Shown one piece after another: positions 1 through 10,091 of a stretch of 64,000 bases of DNA (position 1 is the first letter of the stretch; every line of letters begins with the position of its first letter). The translations under genes and the position numbers were made by a program. Under the pieces are notes generated by a model. It ran no database searches, was not told the DNA's origin, and saw only the letters and a program-made list of their open reading frames with translations. This DNA is from Mycoplasmopsis alligatoris A21JP2 (GTDB taxonomy: Bacteria; Bacillota_I; Bacilli_A; Mycoplasmatales; Metamycoplasmataceae): NCBI RefSeq assembly GCF_000178375.1, contig NZ_ADNC01000027.1, positions 1 through 64,000 of the forward strand, read 5' to 3'.

Positions 1-608
1 ATTTAAATCTTGTTGATGAAATTTTTGTAATTTCAGGTTCTTATAAAAATAGTTTTACTAATAAAAATTTAACATTAATTACATCAGAGTTAGCTAAACA
101 AATTCTTGATGCAACAAATCCTCAAAGTGTTTTTGCTTTATGCAAAATTCCACAAAATAAATATAAAATTACCGGTAACAAAGTTGTATTTTTAGATAAT
201 TTGCAAGACCCTGGAAATGTAGGAACGATCATAAGACTATCAAAGTCTTTTGACATTGATACATTGATTGTTAAAAATTTTGATATTTACTCACCTAAAT
301 GTTTACGCTCAACACAAGGTGCAATATTTAATCAAAATATAATTTTAGTAAATAATAATGATTTACTAAAAGAGCTACAACACAGTGGTTTTGAGATAGT
401 AACTACTGTTTTAAATCAAGAATCCATTGAACTAAACAATTTTAACTTTAACAAAAAAACTGTAGTGATTTTTGGAAATGAAGGCAGTGGAATTGAAAAA
501 GAAATAATTAACAATTCTAATAAAAAAATATACATACCAATATCATTTGAAAGTTTAAACGTTGCTACTTGCGCAGCTATTGTTTTAAACAAATGAAGAA
601 ACGGATAA
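1..608 (+). CDS. TrmH/SpoU-family RNA 2'-O-methyltransferase, 5' end outside window
   Basis: The reading frame is already open at base 3, so the N-terminus lies before the window. The C-terminal SPOUT domain carries the three family motifs: LDNLQDPGNVGTIIR (S-adenosylmethionine/knot region), IFGNEGSGI, and IPISFESLNVATCAAIVL at the C-terminus. A TGA at 594-596 is read as Trp, so the protein ends W-R-N-G at the TAA 606-608. The family methylates ribose 2'-OH in 23S rRNA or tRNA; which target this member has cannot be told (RlmB- or TrmH-like). It overlaps or abuts the DivIVA-like gene, so the two are probably co-transcribed. Confidence 0.9.
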
Positions 609-610
609 AA

Positions 611-877
611 ATGACAATAACAGAACTATTAAAAGTATTAAATGAAAAAGAATTTAAAACTAGCATTTACGGTTATGACATAGAACAAGTAAATAAATTT
701 TTTGTAGATTTTTCTTCAAATTTATACTCACATGATATTGAATTTCAAAAAATAAGCAATGACTATGAAACACTACAAAAAAAATACATTGAATTAAAGC
801 AAGACGCTGAAAAAATGAAATTTGATCTTAAAAAACAAAGTGACATAATTAAAGGGTTTACTAATGGAAAAAAATAA
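611..877 (+). CDS. small DivIVA/GpsB-like coiled-coil protein
   Basis: An 88-residue protein beginning MTITELLKVLNEKEFKTSIYG. The segment with EKEFKT..YGYDIEQVNKFF matches the N-terminal membrane-binding/dimer module of DivIVA and GpsB, which organise cell division and growth sites; residues about 35-80 are a predicted coiled coil. An alternative ATG at 593 lies inside the upstream gene and would add six residues; I prefer 611 because the homology begins there and it follows the upstream stop by 2 nt. The 3' end overlaps the start of rbgA by 14 nt, so the three genes probably form one unit. The family assignment is by motif only, and its partner in a wall-less cell is unknown. Confidence 0.6.
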   Translation: MTITELLKVLNEKEFKTSIYGYDIEQVNKFFVDFSSNLYSHDIEFQKISNDYETLQKKYIELKQDAEKMKFDLKKQSDIIKGFTNGKK

Positions 878-1721
878 AAAAGATGAGTTTAAAAACTTAA
901 TAAATTGATTTCCTGGACACATGGCAAAAGCCATTAAGGAAATTAAAGAAATCTCAACTTTAGCCGATTTATTTATTGTAGTTCTAGATGCACGTTGCCC
1001 TATTAGTTCTTATAACGAAGACTTTGACAAAATAGCACCTACTAAACCAAGGTTGTTTATTATTACAAAATCTGATATTATGGACCAAAATAAAAAAACA
1101 CTAATCACAAGTAGATTTAAAAACGAAAATCTGCTATGGTTAGACTTAAGAAAAAGTAAATCCAGAAATCTTATTTTAGCTAAAATAAATAAAATCATGG
1201 ATGCTAAAATAAAACGCGACAAAGAAAAAGGAATGATTAGTAGTAAACTAAAAAGTTTTGTTGTTGGAGTCCCAAATAGTGGAAAAAGTACACTAATTAA
1301 TTTAATGCAACAAAAATCTACTCTTAAAGTTGCAAATTATCCAGGTGTAACTCGCCTTAAGCAATGAGTTATAGTTGGTAATCATTACTTTTTAGACACT
1401 CCAGGTATTTTACTTCCTAAGTTTGAAAATCAAGAAATAGCAACTAAATTAGTTACAATAGGTTCTATAAAAAGCGACATATTCCCATTAGATTTTATTT
1501 CTACTCAATCATTTAAATTAATGTCTAAATATTATCCAGAAATAATTAAAAATCAATTAGGAGTCGAACCATCACAAGACGAAAAAGAAATCTTTTCTAT
1601 ATTTCACGATATCGCTAAAAATAAGGGATTTTATACAACAAACAATAAAGTTGATTTAGTAAAAACCAGAATATTTTTTATGAATTGAACCAAAACTATA
1701 ACTGGTGTAACCTTTGATTAA
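864..1721 (+). CDS. rbgA: ribosome biogenesis GTPase RbgA (YlqF)
   Basis: A 285-residue circularly permuted GTPase that acts in late 50S subunit assembly. The hallmark WFPGHMAKA lies at the N-terminus, followed by the G4 motif TKSD, then G1 GVPNSGKSTLIN and G3 region DTPG, i.e. the order G4-G5-G1-G2-G3 typical of the family. The W of WFPGHM and two later Trp are TGA codons. The start at 864 lies inside the preceding gene (14-nt overlap) and gives the usual short lead-in before WFPGHM; an ATG at 921 would cut the motif. A terminator hairpin starts at the stop codon. Confidence 0.93.
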
Positions 1722-1755
1722 AAAACATATTTGTTAAAACAAGTATGTTTTTTTA
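1720..1755 (+). terminator. rho-independent terminator after rbgA
   Basis: Perfect 10-bp arms AAAAAACATA / TATGTTTTTT around a 14-nt loop, ending in a T run; the left arm overlaps the rbgA stop codon. Confidence 0.75.
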
Positions 1756-1871
1756 TTAAATTAATAATCGCTCATAATTCTTATTATCATAGAAAAAAAC
1801 GTTTGTTAAAAATGAGATCATAGTATTCAAGTTTTTTCTGTCAAACAAATAAAACTGATGTTTTATTTTAT

Positions 1872-2270
1872 CTAAATACCTATAAATAAGGCATTTTGGT
1901 TTGAAATTTCTTCATTGAATTTGTGTAAATATTTTTCTTTAGCAAACATTATAGATAAAATAATTTTTTGTTTTTGATCTTCTGAAAAACTTAAATTGTA
2001 TAAATTAGCTCTTTTTTTAAGATCTTGAATATTATCTTCTTGTGATTTGATAAGAGCACTAAATACTGAGATTAAGTTTTTAATTTCTTTAATTTGTTCA
2101 CAAGTTTAATAATATTTTGACTTCTTTCTTTTGACCTCCAACAATAACACCACCAACACAAATATTTCACCATCTTTTGTCACAACCATATATTTTTTGT
2201 CAAGTATGTTTGCAACTTTATTAGTTGTTTCAACATCTTTAAGAAAAATTTGTTGCGTAAATATGCTAAG
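1872..2270 (-). pseudogene. inverted, decayed internal fragment of smc
   Basis: The minus strand from about 2265 down to about 1993 reads almost base-for-base as the middle of smc (13330-13625), from the hinge-proximal stretch [17 protein letters not shown] through QDLKxKRANLY. It carries scattered substitutions and several small indels that break the frame, e.g. a lost base in the D-E-Q-I-K codons and a roughly 20-base deletion near its upstream end. Beyond the smc homology the frame runs on for about 40 codons of unrelated sequence, including LSFSEDQKQKI, to a TAG at 1872-1874. There is no Walker motif, start codon or ribosome site. It is a dead duplicate, not a gene; see findings. Confidence 0.85.
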
Positions 2271-2288
2271 CAATCAATTTTTAAAATA

Positions 2289-2320
2289 AAAATCAAACAA
2301 TATTGAAAATGTTTGATTTT
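2289..2320 (-). terminator. terminator of the ABC exporter operon
   Basis: Perfect inverted repeat AAAATCAAACA / TGTTTGATTTT with a 10-nt loop, just downstream of the ATPase gene stop on the minus strand. T/A runs on both sides would let it work in both directions. Confidence 0.75.
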
Positions 2321-2324
2321 GTCC

Positions 2325-3245
2325 TTACTCAGCTTTTAAAACATCAAAATATAAATCATTCAAATTTACTGATTGTTTTCCGCTGGAGTCAATTTTGATT
2401 TCTTTTTTTAGTAAATATAAAAGAAGTTTATTAAATAAGAGATCATCGCATTTTAAGTGAATAATGTTGTCTTTAATTTGATATTCAACATGATAATTTT
2501 TGTTAAAAAGTTTTAATGAATCTTCTACTATTCAAATTTCAGGAGATTTAATATAGTAGCTATATTCTTTCTCACTTGTTTTTTCTTGAATGGTTTTTGT
2601 TTCGTAAATTTTTCCTTTTTCAATTACAGTATAGCTATCTATATATTTTTCAAGTTCAGCTAAAATATGACTTGAAATAAAAATTGTTTTGCCTTTTTTG
2701 TTTAAATCTTTTAAAATTTCATAAAGTTCAATTCTTATTTTTGGATCTAAATTAGCCGCTGGTTCATCTAATATTAATATTTCTGGGTCATTCAATAGTG
2801 ATTGAATTAAAAGTACTTTTTTCTTCTCTCCAGATGATAAATTTATTCCAGATTTTTTTAAAATTTCTTCTGATAAGTTATGATTTTTTGACAATTCTTG
2901 AACCTTTAGTTTTCCTTGTTCAACGCTTAAGCCACTAAGTTGAGCCATCATTTCTAAATATTCAAATACTTTTAATTTTTTTGGAAAAGTTGCTTCTTCT
3001 GGTATGTAACCAATTTTTCTTTTTGATTCTTGATCTTTAAAACTTTGACCTAATATTTCAATTTCTCCAGTAACACTTGGATAAAATCCTAAGAGTGAAC
3101 GAAAACTTGTTGTTTTACCAGCACCATTAGCACCAATAAAACCGTGAAATTGACCTTCATATATTTTAAAATTGATATTATTCAAAACTGTTTTGTGTCC
3201 AAAAGATTTATTAACATTTTTAAATTCTATTGCTATTTTTTTCAT
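2325..3245 (-). CDS. ABC transporter ATP-binding protein
   Basis: A 306-residue ABC ATPase. Walker A GANGAGKT lies at about residues 38-45, the signature LSSGEKKKV near 136, Walker B LILDEPAANLD near 155, and the switch His in SSHIL. It has a C-terminal extension of about 80 residues that follows a TGA-encoded Trp. The start at 3245 is chosen for the clear AAGGAGA Shine-Dalgarno; an upstream ATG at 3287 has none. The short gap to the permease (its stop is at 3247) indicates an operon and translational coupling. The pair resembles ABC-2 type exporters; the substrate cannot be inferred. Confidence 0.92.
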
Positions 3246-3246
3246 A

Positions 3247-5001
3247 TTAACGAATCTCCTTTTTCTTAGTAATGTAATATCCACCAATTATTGAAGATAC
3301 TGAAATTATTGATATGATTAAAAACACTAAATAAATTGGATACGATCAAGATTCTTGTTTTGAAATAATTATTGAATTCATTTCATAAATCGAAGGATTT
3401 TCATTTACTTTGTCTAATAAACTAAATATAGTGGCAGGAACTTCTTTGTATTCATTTAAATATTTGTCTAGTACTAATGCATAAATAACAGTTTTATTTA
3501 ATGTTTGAAAGTTTATAAATGGTATTTTTCTATATAAGTAGTTAGCGTAATTTTCTTTTAATTCCTTTTTAAGAAATTCACGACTTTGAACTTCATTTTC
3601 ATTTGAAACTGATTCTGTTTTTTTCAGTTCAACAAATAAGTTATCAATTTGTTGGTCTCAATTTTCAAATTCAAGTATTATTGTTTTATCAAGGAATTTT
3701 TTTAAATTATTAGATATTGCAGTAAAGTAATTATCATTAAATTTTTGAATTCTTTGTGCTAAATTATTAGGATATTTCTCTGGCGATAAATCTTTATTTT
3801 TTAGTAATTCATCTATTAAAACTTTTAATTCTGATTTTTGTTTTTCATCTAATTCTACAATAGAGTTAAGATCAAAATTATTTTTTTCTTTTGAAATTTC
3901 TACTAATTCAATTCCAAATTCTATTGATTGATAATGTGATGTAGTTTCATTAGCATCCGGTAAGTAAACTTTGTATTTTCTTGTATATTGTAAAAATTCT
4001 TTAACTTTTTGCAGTGTATCAAATAAATTATTGTTTGTAGTTATAATTTTTTGATTATTGTTTAAGGATCAGTAAGTTAAAAACTCTTTGTTTATTTCAT
4101 CTGCTGTTAAGGGTTTTGAGTATACAAAATTGTTGTTTTGTGGAATTGCTACACCTGGTGTACCTGAATTATTTATATTAAAAACTTTTGAATATGAACT
4201 AGTAAACATTTTTGAAACATCAAATAAATAAGAAATATTAGCTAAAATAGGCTGAGTAGGCTGGTCTTGATATAATCTTCCACCAATTGATATTTTTGGC
4301 TTACCTACAGCTAAATCGGTAAATTTTTTATTATTGTCATCCTTTAAAGATGTTGCATTGTTTTTTATTGGCTCATTAAATCCTAAGTTATTAAATATAT
4401 TTGTTAATGATAAAAGTGATGTTAGAAATGTAAATATATAATATGATGAAAATATTAATCCCACTGATGCATTAGCATTTAATACTGATGAAACAAGTCC
4501 AAACAGACTTATAAAAAATAAATTAACCAGTAAACACAATAAGGAATAAGCAAGAGTAAAAAGTAAAAATAATTTTAGATCGGTTACAAATGAATCAGAT
4601 TTTAAAGCTGCAAATATTAAGGCAAAAAATATAGTTAATAAATAATAAACAATATTGAAAAAGCTAGTAAAAATTGATGAATTTAAAAAATTTGAAAAGA
4701 ACATTTTTTTTCTTGAAATTGGTTTAGATTGCATAACATATGTCAAGCCCTCTCTCTTAACAAAACCAAAACAAAAATTAGATACTAAAACTGAGGAAAG
4801 AACAAGTAGAGGTAAAGCTAGAGAAATTAAACTCATGAAGTAACCTTCAACTTGGTTTTTTCCAAAAACAGGAAATTTATCTCCTAAAAAATAATTTAAT
4901 AAAAAAGTTAATATTGCAAAAATTGCAGTTAGACCTAATGTTAAGTATAATGTCATTGATCTTTTATAAGCTAAAAGATTTAATTTAAATAAAGTTTTCA
5001 T
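3247..5001 (-). CDS. ABC-2-type transporter permease with large extracytoplasmic domain
   Basis: A 584-residue membrane protein partnered with the ATPase that follows it. A cluster of hydrophobic segments lies in residues 15-205, then a long hydrophilic, Asn/Lys/Glu-rich region (about 210-555), then one last membrane span (SYPIYLVFLIISIISVSSI) before a basic tail ending KKKEIR. This layout (N-terminal bundle, outer domain, C-terminal span) fits exporters that handle surface or membrane components. Several Trp are TGA. There is no Shine-Dalgarno; TAAAAT lies exactly 6 nt before the ATG, suggesting a leaderless mRNA. Confidence 0.8.
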
Positions 5002-5007
5002 AGATAT

Positions 5008-5013
5008 ATTTTA
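5008..5013 (-). promoter_or_regulatory. -10 box, leaderless promoter of the ABC permease gene
   Basis: TAAAAT on the minus strand, followed by AGATAT-complement (6 nt) and the ATG at 5001; no ribosome site between. Confidence 0.5.
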
Positions 5014-5042
5014 CTATTTTTATTCAATATAAAATCAAACAA

Positions 5043-5066
5043 AAAAGCCGCTATTATGCAGCTTTT
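5043..5066 (-). terminator. terminator of the CvpA-like gene
   Basis: On the minus strand AAAAGCTGC, 6-nt loop, GCGGCTTTTTT: a GC-containing stem that overlaps the last codons of the gene and is followed by a T run. Confidence 0.75.
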
Positions 5067-6241
5067 GAAGGGATTATTCCACCAGGAATCATTTTAGCTA
5101 TATCATCTGGTAACTTTGATGGGTCAGCATTTTTTAAGTCATTTGAATTTACTTTTCCAATGTATTTATCAATAATGCTATTAATTAATTTTGTTTTTAA
5201 TTTTGGATCAACATTTTTATCGGTATATTTATCTACAATGTTGGTAACTATTTTTGTTGCAGATTCCTTACCGGTTTCATTTAGTTTATCTTTTATATTT
5301 AGCGATCCTAAAATTTCATCAACAGGCTTATCATTAATTTTCAATTTACTTGTATCAGCTTTTATAACTGCTTCAATTTCTTTTTCAGTTATTTTTGCTG
5401 CTGGATTTTTCTCAATAACTTTCTTTACTTCATCATCAATTTTTTTATTAATAATATTAGCAGCTTGATCACTAAATTCAGGGTTGTTTAAAACATTAAC
5501 GGTTTTATCAACTAATTCCGTTTTATCCTTGCCGCTAAGACTATTAGGATCTAAAAAGATCAATTTTAAAACATCTTTTTTTTCTAATAAATCGGTTATA
5601 GTAGTTAAATTTTTACCTAAACCAATACCATAATTTATGGTTGTTATTTTAACTAATGGATTCAAGAATTTATTTGTAAAATCATTATCTGCTCTTTTAG
5701 AAAAGTTAATAACGTTTGATATTAACACTGCTGAAGGAACAGCGGCTACAATACCTATTAATGCACCAAGTATTCTTGATAAAATTACTTTTTTTGATTT
5801 TTTAGGTTTCAATTTTCCTATTATAGAAATAATTGCCACTGCTAAACCAAAAATAAAATAAGCCAATAAAAGACAAATTGCTGCAACTAAAGGAGTTACA
5901 ATCTTTATGATTAACTGCGATGCTGTTTTAAACTCAGGAGTTGTAGAAAATTCTTTTCCAACAACGTCTGCTAAAATTGTTTCAATATTCGCATTTAAAA
6001 ACTTCGAAAATATTAAAGAACAAATTATAACAACAGAAGGAATAACAACTAAGGCTACTGCACTTCTTAAAATTCCTAATAAAAATCCTAGTAAAAACCC
6101 TATTAATAAAATTATTACAAATATTATTGGAACTGAAATTTCGGGTTTTAATACATCAGCTACTTTATTTAATTGAATTATTAAATCTTGTGCTGGATTA
6201 TTTGGTTCTTTGTTAATAATAATATTAGAATTAGTTAACAT
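5054..6241 (-). CDS. CvpA-like integral membrane protein, function unknown
   Basis: A 395-residue protein with hydrophobic segments in the first ~180 residues, including two long ones at about 38-85 and 110-145. A stretch KKVILSRILGALIGIVAAVPSAV is typical in pattern of CvpA-family membrane proteins (the polytopic family named for colicin V production). The C-terminal ~200 residues are hydrophilic and rich in Lys/Asp/Asn. It sits directly behind def: its GGAGG ribosome site overlaps the def stop codon (CTATAGGAGG), so the two are translationally coupled. The family call is tentative and no enzymatic motif is visible. Confidence 0.55.
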   Translation of the reverse strand: MLTNSNIIINKEPNNPAQDLIIQLNKVADVLKPEISVPIIFVIILLIGFLLGFLLGILRSAVALVVIPSVVIICSLIFSKFLNANIETILADVVGKEFSTTPEFKTASQLIIKIVTPLVAAICLLLAYFIFGLAVAIISIIGKLKPKKSKKVILSRILGALIGIVAAVPSAVLISNVINFSKRADNDFTNKFLNPLVKITTINYGIGLGKNLTTITDLLEKKDVLKLIFLDPNSLSGKDKTELVDKTVNVLNNPEFSDQAANIINKKIDDEVKKVIEKNPAAKITEKEIEAVIKADTSKLKINDKPVDEILGSLNIKDKLNETGKESATKIVTNIVDKYTDKNVDPKLKTKLINSIIDKYIGKVNSNDLKNADPSKLPDDIAKMIPGGIIPSKAA

Positions 6242-6250
6242 TTTAACCTC

Positions 6251-6802
6251 CTATAGATAAATTGCATTTGCAACTTTTTTTCAAGGTTGTTTTTTATTGA
6301 TTCTGTCAATAAATAAATTCCCTTGTAGATGATCTAGTTCGTGTTGGAAAACTATTGCTACATAGCCAAATACGTCAAAAGTAACAACCTTTTTTTGAAA
6401 GTATGAATATGCTTCAACAATAACCCTTGCATCCCTATGTACAAATCCTTCTTGACCTGGTCAATCTTCATGAACGCTTAAACATCCTTCGCCTTCAGAT
6501 AAGGCAGTTTTGGTTTCACTTCTAGAAATAATTTTAGGATTAAACAATACATCTCTAAATATTTCTTTGTTATTTACTGAATCACGTACATGAACATAAA
6601 AAACGTTTTTTAATATACCATATTGAACAGCTGCAACCCCTACTCCTGGCCGAAATTTAGAATTTTCTTTTTGACTATCGTCGATATGATAAATCATCTT
6701 TTCAGCTAGATCAATATCTTCTTGAATAAGTGGAATTGATACATTTACAGATTTCTGCCTTAAAACTTTTTTTGGCAATTTAACTAACTTTACATCAAAC
6801 AT
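6251..6802 (-). CDS. def: peptide deformylase
   Basis: A 183-residue metalloenzyme that removes the formyl group from nascent proteins. All three motifs are present: GVGVAAVQ (motif 1, residues 53-60, with Val in place of the usual Leu), EGCLSV (motif 2, metal-binding Cys) and HELDH (motif 3, two metal-binding His and the catalytic Glu). A TGA-coded Trp follows motif 2. There is no Shine-Dalgarno; TATAAT lies 6 nt before the ATG. It is divergent from rsmD, which is also apparently leaderless. Confidence 0.95.
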
Positions 6803-6808
6803 AGTTTT

Positions 6809-6814
6809 ATTATA
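6809..6814 (-). promoter_or_regulatory. -10 box, leaderless promoter of def
   Basis: TATAAT on the minus strand with exactly 6 nt to the def ATG (6800-6802) and no Shine-Dalgarno. Confidence 0.6.
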
Positions 6815-6847
6815 AACTATTACAATCTTATTTTTCTTATTTTAAAA

Positions 6848-6853
6848 TATAAT
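6848..6853 (+). promoter_or_regulatory. -10 box, leaderless promoter of rsmD
   Basis: TATAAT followed by TTAAAC and the rsmD ATG at 6860: 6-nt gap, no Shine-Dalgarno. It lies back to back with the def promoter within 60 bp. Confidence 0.6.
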
Positions 6854-6859
6854 TTAAAC

Positions 6860-7408
6860 ATGTTAAGAATAATTTCAGGAAAATACGGAAAACGTTTAAT
6901 TGAGCAACCAGATTATGATATTACAAGAGCTACAAGCGATAAAATTAGAGAATCTATTTTTTCCGCATTGCACTTTGAAATAGAGGGAAAAATTATTTTA
7001 GACTTGTTTTCTGGTAGTGGTTCATGATCAATTGAAGCTTTATCACGAGGTGCACTAAAAGCTATTAGTATAGAAAAAAATAAGGCTGCTTTTGCAGTTA
7101 TTCAAAAAAACGTTTCTAATCTAAAAATTACAAATGTTGAATTACACAATTATGATGCTTTAAGATATTTACAAGGTGCAAAAGGTAAAAAATTTGACTT
7201 TATTTTTATGGATCCGCCTTTCAAGGAAATTAATTTATTAAATGATAGTTTAAAATTTATTATTGAAAATAAAAACCTTGCTACTTATGGAACAATTATT
7301 GTTGAAACCGATCAACCAGAAAAAATACTTATACCCAAGGGTTTACAGGTAAAAAAGGAAAAAAAATATGGAAAAATAACAATACTTTTTTTAAATGAAT
7401 TTTTCTAA
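6860..7408 (+). CDS. rsmD: 16S rRNA (guanine-966 N2)-methyltransferase RsmD
   Basis: A 182-residue Rossmann methylase. The N-terminal MLRIISGKYGKR and TRATSDKIRESIFSAL are characteristic of RsmD; the S-adenosylmethionine motif is LDLFSGSGSWSIEALSRGA, and the catalytic N2-guanine motif is DPPF at about residues 117-120. One Trp is TGA. Length matches the family. It is preceded by a TATAAT 6 nt upstream. Its 3' end overlaps the 3' end of recO on the other strand by 18 bp. Confidence 0.93.
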
Positions 7409-8086
7409 ATTTTCTCAATAAATAATTAAACCCAAATCTTTTAAATGAAAAATTAATTTTAAATATATTTCTTTGTTAATTTCTAATGAAACGTTGCTTA
7501 AATATTTTTTGTGATCATTTCTTAATAAATAATAAGCTTCCAAAGTTTCGTTATTTAAAGACTTATCAGAATGTAAATTACATAAAAAACCACCTAAAAA
7601 AAATTCAAAATCTACTATTTTTTTAGTTGACAAACACACACAACATTTATAAAAGTTAGGTTCTGATCCGTGAAGTTTTAACAAATATGAACAAATAATA
7701 GTTAAAATATAAGAATTTTTTCCAAAACCAACAAAATCAATTAATTTTTCATAAATATCTAAAATGTTATTTTTGCCTGTAAATAAGGATAATATGTAAA
7801 CTAGTTTTTGCGCAAACATAGAATTAAACAAAATAGTACTATCAAAACTTTTTAAAGTATTTGATTTTTTTAATTTACTCATTTTATTATTTAAACGTGC
7901 CTGAAAATATTCAATTTCAACAATTGAAGCAGGTATTAAATTGCTACGATTTTTGCTTAATGGTGAATTTAAACCAAAAGCATATAGTTTTAAAATTCCT
8001 TGGTTGGTCAAAACACTTAAAATACTTGTTTTTTCATCTATTGCTTCAATTTTCAAAGGAATACATTTTTTCATTGATTCGGACAT
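7391..8086 (-). CDS. recO: DNA repair protein RecO
   Basis: A 231-residue protein with an N-terminal OB-fold region (IPLKIEAIDEKTSILSVLT...GILKLYAFGL) and a central Cys cluster (CCVC and, further on, FLCNLH) that corresponds to the RecO zinc site. RecO helps load RecA at gaps together with RecR. Mycoplasma RecO proteins are poorly conserved, so the call rests on layout and motif pattern. A TGA Trp lies near the C-terminus, which runs into the rsmD 3' end. TATAAT lies 8 nt before the ATG without a Shine-Dalgarno. Confidence 0.75.
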
Positions 8087-8094
8087 TATTTTAA

Positions 8095-8100
8095 ATTATA
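8095..8100 (-). promoter_or_regulatory. -10 box of recO
   Basis: TATAAT on the minus strand, 8 nt from the recO ATG, no ribosome site. It is divergent from the yloU operon promoter about 20 bp away. Confidence 0.5.
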
Positions 8101-8120
8101 TTATTTTTAATTTTATAAAA

Positions 8121-8126
8121 TATAAT
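8121..8126 (+). promoter_or_regulatory. -10 box of the yloU-fakA-plsX-rnc-smc operon
   Basis: TATAAT followed by an AGGAG ribosome site (8140-8144), consistent with a short conventional leader before the GTG at 8150. Confidence 0.5.
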
Positions 8127-8149
8127 AATAAGTAAATTTAGGAGATGAT

Positions 8150-8461
8150 GTGGATTTATTAGATGTTAAAAACGCTTTAGTCGAAGTTATTAAAGTTACA
8201 CCTGGTGTCAAAGGTCTAAATGTTTATGATTTAGTTAATACAACAGTTGTTGATTTAAACGAGGAAGAATGAGCTGAAAATATTTTTGTTGAAGAAACAA
8301 GTAAAGGCTGAGCAATAAGATGTGCAATTACTATTTTAAGAGGAATTTCTGCTAAAAACATAGTTAATGAAATTCACCAACAACTTAATTTTAAATTCAA
8401 GAAAAAAAATAAAGTTCTCTACAAGTTAAACATAATGATTAAAGGAGTTTCAGATGAATAA
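8150..8461 (+). CDS. Asp23/Gls24-family protein (YloU-like)
   Basis: A 103-residue protein. The pattern VKVTPGVKGL...V..FVEE.SKGWAIRCAITILRGISAKNIVNEI fits the Asp23/Gls24 (DUF322) family, which in Firmicutes lies directly before the fatty acid kinase gene yloV/fakA, exactly as here. The start is a GTG at 8150 placed 5 nt after AGGAG; no in-frame ATG gives a better start. Its stop overlaps the fakA ATG (8 nt shared), indicating coupling. Two Trp are TGA. The biochemical role of the family is unclear; an envelope-associated function is suspected. Confidence 0.8.
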
Positions 8462-10091
8462 AAATTTAGACGGTCAAATGTTTTTAAACGCAATGATTTC
8501 AGCAAGTAATGCGCTGAATAATTCAAAAAACAAAATTGACGCACTTAATGTTTTCCCAGTGCCAGATGGTGACACCGGAACAAATATGGCTTCAACAATT
8601 ACAACTGCAGTTAAAAATTGTGAAAATGTAACCGATGAAAGTATTGGTGTAGTTTCTGCTGCAATTGCAAAAGGAATGCTTTTGGGCGCTAGAGGAAATT
8701 CAGGAGTTATACTTAGCCAAATTTTTAAAGGTTTTTCACTTTCTTTAGCCGATAAAAACTCAGCGACAATTAAAGATTTGATTAACGCTTTAAAAGGAGC
8801 AAGTAAAAAAGCTTATGGAGCTGTTTTAAAACCTGTTGAGGGAACTATACTGACAGTTATTAGAGAAACTAGTGAAGCTATTGAAAAAGATTTGAAAAAA
8901 ACTCATTCAAGCTTAACATTAGTTGAATTTTTTACAGTTGTTTTAGAACAAATGCGTAAGGCTTGTGATAATACACCTAACAAATTAAAAATTCTAAGAG
9001 AAGTTGGAGTTACTGATAGTGGAGGTGAAGGTTTATACTTAATTTTTAGTGGACTGCTTTCATATTTTGAAGGTAATCCAGTTCAAATTTCAAAAAATAC
9101 TGATGACATTACAAAATTTATAAACGATACTGAAGTTTATGATGGAGAATTTGGTTATTGTACCGAATTTATTGTTGATTTAGTTGAACCCGAATCGTTT
9201 AATAAAGAAGAATTTACAAAAGAAATAGAACAACTTGCTTCTTCGTTGGTTGTTGTAAATGATGAAAATATTTTAAAAGTTCATGGTCACACAATCAAAC
9301 CTGGAGACATGCTTAATATGTCACAAAGATATGGTGAGTTTTTAAAAATAAAATCAGAAAACATGACTATTCAAGCTAATAATTCTAAATCAATAGCAGA
9401 ATCTAAAAAACCTTTAGAACAGTTAGAAAATGCAATTTGTGGAATAATTTCATGTAACTTAGGATCAGGAATTATTTCAAAAATGCATGAATATGGTTGT
9501 GACTATATTGTTGAAAGTGGACAAACACAAAACCCTAGTGCACAAGACTTAATAGATGCAATAAACGCAGTAAAAGCTGAAACAGTTTTTATACTTCCAA
9601 ATAACTCAAACATTATTTTAGTTTCTCAACAAGCAGCACAAGTTGTTACTGATAAGACTGTTGTTGTTATTCCTACAAAAACACAAATTCAAGGTCTTAG
9701 CGCTATACTAAATTTCAATAAAGAAAATAGTGCAAAAGACAATTTAGAGTTCATGAGTGAAGCTATTGAAGAAGTTGTAAGTGCTGAAGTTACCAAAGCA
9801 GTAAGAACTACAAAAATTAATGGTGTAGACATTAAAGAAGGCGAATACATTTCGATTTTAAAAGGTCAAATTATTGCATCAAGCAAAACATATATTGAAG
9901 CAGCTAAGGAAGTTATTTTTGAAATTCTTGACGAAGATGATAAAGAAATAATAACTATTTATTATGGTGACAAAGTTAGTCAAAGAGAGGCTGAGGAATT
10001 AGCAAACATTGTGCAAGGAAATTACGATGTTGAAATCGAAATTTACCAAGGTGGACAACCTAATTACCACTTTATAATTGGAGCTGAATAA
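8454..10091 (+). CDS. fakA: fatty acid kinase subunit FakA (DAK2 domain)
   Basis: A 545-residue protein. The N-terminal DAK2/DhaL-type kinase domain carries LNVFPVPDGDTGTNM near residues 31-45, the metal-phosphate binding loop, and MLLGARGNSGVILSQ. The C-terminal half is the YloV/FakA domain. FakA phosphorylates fatty acids held by FakB (DegV-family) carriers to give acyl-phosphate for phospholipid synthesis. It is linked to plsX by a TAATG overlap at 10091; a DegV protein, a possible FakB, is at 21848. Full length for the family. Confidence 0.93.
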   Translation: MNKNLDGQMFLNAMISASNALNNSKNKIDALNVFPVPDGDTGTNMASTITTAVKNCENVTDESIGVVSAAIAKGMLLGARGNSGVILSQIFKGFSLSLADKNSATIKDLINALKGASKKAYGAVLKPVEGTILTVIRETSEAIEKDLKKTHSSLTLVEFFTVVLEQMRKACDNTPNKLKILREVGVTDSGGEGLYLIFSGLLSYFEGNPVQISKNTDDITKFINDTEVYDGEFGYCTEFIVDLVEPESFNKEEFTKEIEQLASSLVVVNDENILKVHGHTIKPGDMLNMSQRYGEFLKIKSENMTIQANNSKSIAESKKPLEQLENAICGIISCNLGSGIISKMHEYGCDYIVESGQTQNPSAQDLIDAINAVKAETVFILPNNSNIILVSQQAAQVVTDKTVVVIPTKTQIQGLSAILNFNKENSAKDNLEFMSEAIEEVVSAEVTKAVRTTKINGVDIKEGEYISILKGQIIASSKTYIEAAKEVIFEILDEDDKEIITIYYGDKVSQREAEELANIVQGNYDVEIEIYQGGQPNYHFIIGAE

